Position numbers and translations under genes: made by a program
Assembly (NCBI GenBank): GCA_002470135.1
Contig: DKNC01000044.1
Span: forward strand, 1 to 10,304
DNA from: Actinobacteria bacterium UBA7398
GTDB lineage: Bacteria > Actinomycetota > Actinomycetes > Nanopelagicales > Nanopelagicaceae
Reading direction: 5' to 3'
DNA: 10,304 nucleotides
Part shown: positions 7,048-10,304 of the stretch, piece after piece
Layout of the letters: the number at the start of each line of letters is the position of its first letter
How positions within the stretch are numbered: the stretch's first letter is position 1
Notes under the pieces: generated by a model
The model's database searches: none
The model's input: only the letters and a program-made list of their open reading frames with translations
Told to the model about the DNA's origin: nothing

Positions 7048-8145
7048 GTGATTGTTGGCGTACCCAAAGAAATCAAAAATAATGAATTTCGCGTTGCAAT
7101 AACTCCTGCCGGAGTTCACGAATTTATTAAATCGGGGCACACGGTATTAATTGAAACTAATGCGGGTGTTGGATCAGCGCTCTCGGACGATGCATACAAG
7201 GTAGTCGGGGCACAAATCGTTGCAACTTCTGATGAAATTTGGAAGCGATCAGAATTAGTATTAAAAGTTAAAGAACCAATCGCAGCTGAATATCCAAAAA
7301 TGCGCGCGGGCCAAGTTCTATTTACTTATTTACACCTTGCAGCATCTAAAGAATGTACCGATGCGTTGATCAAGAGCGGCATCACCGGGATTGCTTACGA
7401 AACTGTAGAAGTTGATGGCGCGCTTCCGCTACTTGCTCCGATGAGTGAAGTGGCTGGCCGAATGTCGGTGCAGGTTGGCGCAGCAGCGCTGCAAAAGAGC
7501 AATGGTGGCCGCGGCGTATTACTTGGCGGTGTACCTGGAGTTCGTCCTGGAAAAGTTGTTGTACTTGGCGGCGGAGTTTCCGGAATTGCGGCAGCATCAA
7601 TTGCTCACGGCATGCGCGCTGATGTAACGGTCTTAGATGTAAACCAGAAAAAATTAGGGGAGATTGATCATCTCTTTGACGGAACTGTTACAACTTTGGC
7701 TTCAAATACTTATGAAATTGAACAACAAGTAATGGAAGCTGATTTGGTAATAGGCGCGGTATTGGTTGCTGGGGCAAAAGCACCTAAGTTGGTTTCGAAT
7801 GAATTAGTTTCAAAGATGAAACCAGGTAGCGTTTTGGTTGATATTGCAATCGACCAAGGTGGTTGCTTTGCAGATTCACATGTCACAACCCATGCCGAAC
7901 CAACTTTCCAAGTTCATAACTCAATTTTCTATTGCGTTGGAAATATGCCTGGTGCAGTTCCAGCGACGTCAACCTATGCGCTCTCAAACGTAACGCTTAG
8001 ATATGCCTTGGCATTGGCTAACCTCGGTTGGCGCGATGCAATGGCGAAAGATCGCTCGCTTGCGCTCGGATTGAACGTCCATGAGGGCAAGGTCTATTAC
8101 CAAGCGGTGGCTGCCGCGCACGGGCTATCAACCGCCACTTTGTAA
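7048..8145 (+). CDS. ald: Alanine dehydrogenase
   Basis: 365-residue NAD-dependent alanine dehydrogenase: L-alanine + NAD+ + H2O to pyruvate + ammonium + NADH, reversible. It lets the cell use alanine as carbon and nitrogen source or assimilate ammonium. With the GTG start the catalytic residues fall at the family's usual positions: R15 and K75 (pyruvate binding), H96 (acid/base) and D269. The Rossmann nucleotide loop is LGGGVSG (173-179), with D197 at the end of the next strand for the NAD ribose. NSIFYCVGNMPGAVPATST near the C-terminus is also characteristic. Length matches the roughly 370 residues usual for Ald, so it is intact. PntA (transhydrogenase alpha) shares the fold, but the HLA motif and the full-length Ald C-terminus exclude it. 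The gene follows DUF4192 by 47 nt; no terminator is seen between its TAA and the SAM riboswitch promoter region. Confidence 0.95.
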   Translation: MIVGVPKEIKNNEFRVAITPAGVHEFIKSGHTVLIETNAGVGSALSDDAYKVVGAQIVATSDEIWKRSELVLKVKEPIAAEYPKMRAGQVLFTYLHLAASKECTDALIKSGITGIAYETVEVDGALPLLAPMSEVAGRMSVQVGAAALQKSNGGRGVLLGGVPGVRPGKVVVLGGGVSGIAAASIAHGMRADVTVLDVNQKKLGEIDHLFDGTVTTLASNTYEIEQQVMEADLVIGAVLVAGAKAPKLVSNELVSKMKPGSVLVDIAIDQGGCFADSHVTTHAEPTFQVHNSIFYCVGNMPGAVPATSTYALSNVTLRYALALANLGWRDAMAKDRSLALGLNVHEGKVYYQAVAAAHGLSTATL

Positions 8146-8158
8146 TTTGGTTTTAGGG

Positions 8159-8188
8159 TTGGACATTTAGGAAAATCTTTTCTACTCT
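8159..8188 (+). promoter_or_regulatory. Candidate promoter for the metYX leader
   Basis: TGGACA (8160-8165, five of six bases of TTGACA) is followed 17 nt later by TACTCT (8183-8188); TCTACT at 8181-8186 is an alternative -10 box with shorter spacing. Either would start transcription around 8193-8196, exactly at the first base of the riboswitch aptamer. The -10 box is poor, so position rather than sequence match is the main argument. Confidence 0.4.
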
Positions 8189-8195
8189 TACCCCA

Positions 8196-8309
8196 GGTCA
8201 TGAGTTCCAGGTATTAGCCCCGGCTTACTGGACGGCAACCCTCCACCACGGTGGGGTGCTCCGGGTGAAGACCAGGTCGTATGCAAAGTGCATTCGGCAA
8301 GCGTGGGTC
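8196..8309 (+). promoter_or_regulatory. SAM-IV riboswitch aptamer
   Basis: Senses S-adenosylmethionine in the metY mRNA leader. The order and core sequences match SAM-IV as I remember it: GGTCATGAG at the 5' side; P2 TCCAG (8206-8210) with CTGGA (8228-8232), capped by AGCC/GGCT; the core GGCAACCCTCC; P3 ending GGTGGGGTGC; then CCGGGTGA...GACCAGG; a 5-bp P5 ATGCA/TGCAT; and CGGCAAGCG...GGGTC. P1 is GGTC (8196-8199) with GACC (8270-8273). Two pseudoknots are supported: CCCGG (8219-8223) with CCGGG (8261-8265), and CCACG in the P3 loop (8246-8250) with CGTGG (8302-8306). In the mycobacterial type I recall, the latter is CCGCG/CGCGG, so both sides changed together. SAM-I is excluded by the extra 3' helix and second pseudoknot. 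It sits directly before metY-metX, the expected target. Confidence 0.93.
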
Positions 8310-8345
8310 TGCACTAATAGTCAGGCCCCCTTATATCTGGGGAGG
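8305..8345 (+). promoter_or_regulatory. Riboswitch expression platform: anti-sequestor and Shine-Dalgarno sequestor
   Basis: Two mutually exclusive hairpins are visible. Anti-sequestor: GGGTCTG (8305-8311) pairs with CAGGCCC (8322-8328, one G-U); after a bulged C, ACT (8313-8315) pairs with AGT (8319-8321), giving about 10 bp. Sequestor: CCCC (8327-8330) pairs with GGGG (8339-8342), which is part of the metY ribosome-binding site GGGGAGG (8339-8345, 8 nt before the ATG). The anti-sequestor also uses G8305-G8306 of the aptamer pseudoknot. SAM binding should therefore block it, free the C-run and hide the ribosome-binding site. Translational control is favoured. Five T after the site (8346-8350) leave weak termination possible, although the stem is short. 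Confidence 0.6.
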
Positions 8346-8353
8346 TTTTTGCA

Positions 8354-9676
8354 ATGGCTTCATTTTCCGTAACTGATTCCGAGTTCGAAACGCGTCAAAT
8401 TCACGCGGGACAAACTCCTGATCCAACAACAGGCGCACGAGCGCTTCCGCTCTACCAAACAACTGCATATCAATTCCGCGACACTAAACATGCCGCAGAT
8501 TTATTTGGTTTAGCTGAACTTGGAAATATTTACACCCGCATCATGAACCCAACTCAAGATGCAGTTGAACAACGAATTGCATCACTTGAAGGTGGCGTTG
8601 CTGCGCTATTGCTTGCATCCGGTTCTGCCGCAACAACTTTCGCGGTGTTAAACGTTGCTGAGGCTGGCGATCATATTGTTTCGTCACCATCACTCTACGG
8701 TGGCACTTACAACTTATTCCATTACACACTTCCCAAATTTGGCATCGAAGTTACTTTCGTTGAGAATCCAGATGACCCAGAGAGTTGGAAGAAAGCGATT
8801 CGACCAAATACTAAAGCGCTATTTGGCGAAACAATTGCCAATCCTAAGAACGACATATTGGATATCGCAGCAGTTGCAAAAGTTGCACACGATGCTGGAG
8901 TTCCGTTAATAGTAGATAACACTGTTGCGACACCATTTTTGATTCGTCCAATCGAACACGGTGCGGACGTGGTAATTCACTCTGCAACTAAATTCTTATC
9001 CGGCCATGGAAATACCGTAGTTGGCGCTATCGTGGATTCTGGCAAATTTGATTATGCCAAATATCCAGAACGTTTTAAGAACTTCAATACGCCAGATCAG
9101 AGTTATCATGGTTTGGTTTATGCGCAAGCACTTGGTGTCGGTTCGGCATTTGGTGCAAACCTTGCTTACATCTTTAAAATCCGACTAACTCTGCTTCGCG
9201 ATATCGGCGCTGCCGTTAGCCCATTTAACGCTTGGTTATTGGCACAAGGTCTGGAAACTCTAAGCCTTCGTATCGAACGCCATGTTGAAAATGCAAAAGC
9301 AACTGCGGACTGGTTAGAAAATCATCCACAAGTTGAAAAAGTAAATTACGCATCGCTACCTTCATCAAAATGGAATGCGCTAGCTAAGAAATACGCACCT
9401 AAAGGAAGTGGTTCGGTACTTTCATTCGAGATCAAGGGCGGAATTGAAGCTGGTAAAAAGTTTGTGGAAGCGTTAAATCTCTTCTCCCACGTAGCAAATA
9501 TCGGTGATGTTCGATCCTTAGTGATTCACCCAGCTTCGACAACGCACTCACAGCTATCGCCAGAAGAGCAGTTAACTGCGGGTGTTACACCAGGGCTAAT
9601 TCGGTTAAGTCTTGGTTTAGAGAATATCAATGACATCAAGGCAGACCTTGAAGTTGGGTTCGCCGGAGCGAAATAA
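8354..9676 (+). CDS. metY: O-acetylhomoserine sulfhydrylase (PLP-dependent)
   Basis: 440-residue enzyme of the Cys/Met-metabolism PLP family: O-acyl-L-homoserine + sulfide to L-homocysteine + acetate. It acts in the cytoplasm and gives direct sulfur entry to methionine. Landmarks: FETRQIHAGQTPDPTTGARA at the N-terminus; YTRIMNPT (from residue 60), with the Tyr and Arg that contact the PLP phosphate of the neighbouring subunit; SGSAA (89-93); D188 in DNTVATPF for the pyridine nitrogen; and the Schiff-base K213 in SATKFLSGHG. The RSLVIHPASTTHSQ segment near the C-terminus holds the substrate-carboxylate Arg. The length and the insert around residues 230-260 (the YPERFKNFNTPD segment) fit MetY rather than the shorter MetB/MetZ types. 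Start ATG 8354 has GGGGAGG at ideal spacing. It is governed by the SAM-IV leader and is followed 2 nt later by metX. Confidence 0.95.
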   Translation: MASFSVTDSEFETRQIHAGQTPDPTTGARALPLYQTTAYQFRDTKHAADLFGLAELGNIYTRIMNPTQDAVEQRIASLEGGVAALLLASGSAATTFAVLNVAEAGDHIVSSPSLYGGTYNLFHYTLPKFGIEVTFVENPDDPESWKKAIRPNTKALFGETIANPKNDILDIAAVAKVAHDAGVPLIVDNTVATPFLIRPIEHGADVVIHSATKFLSGHGNTVVGAIVDSGKFDYAKYPERFKNFNTPDQSYHGLVYAQALGVGSAFGANLAYIFKIRLTLLRDIGAAVSPFNAWLLAQGLETLSLRIERHVENAKATADWLENHPQVEKVNYASLPSSKWNALAKKYAPKGSGSVLSFEIKGGIEAGKKFVEALNLFSHVANIGDVRSLVIHPASTTHSQLSPEEQLTAGVTPGLIRLSLGLENINDIKADLEVGFAGAK

Positions 9677-9678
9677 AG

Positions 9679-10304
9679 ATGGCAACATCTGAGTTTAATC
9701 GTCGAGTTACCGGGGCATGGTTGGAAGACCATGATCCCGGTGATCGCCGCTTTCTAAATATCGGCGATTTAGAACTTGAATCAGGTGAAATCCTTCCTAA
9801 TATAACTATTGCTTATCAAAGTTGGGGAGCTTTAAACGAGTCGAAATCGAATGCAATCTTAATAAACCATGCCTTAACTGGATGGTCTGATGTACCGGGT
9901 TGGTGGCCATCGATGGTGGGCCCCGGCCTGCCGTTCGATACTGATAAATATTTTATAATTTGTCCAAATGTAATTGGTGGCTGCCAAGGAAGTACCGGAC
10001 CATCTTCAATTGCCTCGGACGGGAAACGTTGGGGTTCTAGATTTCCAGTTTTAACAATTCGAGATATGGTTGAAGCAGAGGTTACATTCACAAATAAATT
10101 AAATATCCCAGGATATGTAATTGCAGTTGGCCCTTCGCTTGGCGGAATGCGATCTTTGGAGTGGGCAATTCAATATCCGGAGCGAATTGGCGCAATCTGT
10201 ACCATCGGATCTTCTGCGGTCGCAACTGGCGATCAAATCGGAACTGCTTCAATTCAAATTAGCGCAATCAAAGCCGATCCAAATTTTTTTGGCGGCGATT
10301 ATTA
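9679..10304 (+). CDS. metX: Homoserine O-acetyltransferase, 5' part
   Basis: First 208 codons of an alpha/beta-hydrolase acyltransferase that activates homoserine (acetyl-CoA + homoserine to O-acetylhomoserine), the substrate of MetY. Typical elements: GAW and RRFLNIGDLELESG at the N-terminus, as in many actinobacterial MetX; INHALTG (oxyanion region); CPNVIGGCQGSTGPSS; WGSRFP; and the nucleophile elbow VGPSLGGMRSLEW, with the nucleophile S153 (10135-10137). ADQIG-like GDQIGTASIQISAIKADP follows. The catalytic Asp and His lie beyond the window. Two oddities: GPSLGG replaces the common GGSMGG, and the loop after HALTG is short (WSDVPGWW). Acetyl versus succinyl specificity cannot be settled from this part. 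The ATG is 2 nt after the metY stop with GGAG (9665-9668) inside the metY end, so the two are co-translated under the SAM-IV leader. Confidence 0.94.
   Translation, partial: MATSEFNRRVTGAWLEDHDPGDRRFLNIGDLELESGEILPNITIAYQSWGALNESKSNAILINHALTGWSDVPGWWPSMVGPGLPFDTDKYFIICPNVIGGCQGSTGPSSIASDGKRWGSRFPVLTIRDMVEAEVTFTNKLNIPGYVIAVGPSLGGMRSLEWAIQYPERIGAICTIGSSAVATGDQIGTASIQISAIKADPNFFGGDY

Noticed and set aside
8326..8350. C-run/G-run hairpin followed by TTTTT as an intrinsic terminator of the riboswitch.
   Set aside because: The stem is only about 4 bp and the G-run is the metY Shine-Dalgarno, so translational sequestering explains it better; termination is kept only as a minor possibility.

Overview
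The window looks like a chromosomal stretch from a low-GC actinobacterium. The actinobacterial signs are a coenzyme-B12 (class II) ribonucleotide reductase of the NrdJ type, a DUF4192 protein, a secreted PKD-like protein paired with a small lipoprotein, and a SAM-IV riboswitch, an RNA class known mainly from Actinobacteria. The DNA is clearly below 50% GC by eye and intergenic gaps are short (0-80 bp except for the riboswitch leader). This combination suggests the streamlined freshwater acI group (Nanopelagicales, e.g. Planktophila/Nanopelagicus). That placement is inference and was not tested by any search.

Layout. 1-2090 (+): the 3' part of nrdJ, closed by a strong intrinsic terminator (2108-2139). 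2167-4164 (+): dinG, an iron-sulfur helicase, which meets a NUDIX hydrolase gene (4161-4625, -) tail to tail with a 4-nt overlap of stop codons. 4626-4698: a 73-bp divergent promoter region. 4699-5930 (+): two overlapping genes for exported proteins, a lipoprotein and a PKD-like protein. 6011-7000 (+): DUF4192 gene of unknown function. 7048-8145 (+): ald, alanine dehydrogenase, starting at GTG behind a perfect Shine-Dalgarno sequence. 8146-8353: a regulatory leader with a SAM-IV aptamer and a likely translational switch. 8354-9676 (+): metY. 9679-10304 (+): 5' part of metX, running off the window.

How the genes work together. metX and metY form the direct-sulfhydrylation route to methionine: MetX acylates homoserine and MetY replaces the acyl group with sulfide to give homocysteine. 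The SAM-IV leader should shut both down when S-adenosylmethionine is plentiful. The leader shows aptamer helices and two pseudoknots with compensatory changes, plus a pair of mutually exclusive hairpins around the metY ribosome-binding site that give a concrete switching model. The other genes are housekeeping (nrdJ, dinG, ald) or of unknown role (DUF4192, the lipoprotein/PKD pair). I saw no mobile element, CRISPR array, tRNA or rRNA. The best candidates for something undescribed are the detailed riboswitch expression platform and the secreted lipoprotein/PKD pair; I see no wholly new system.
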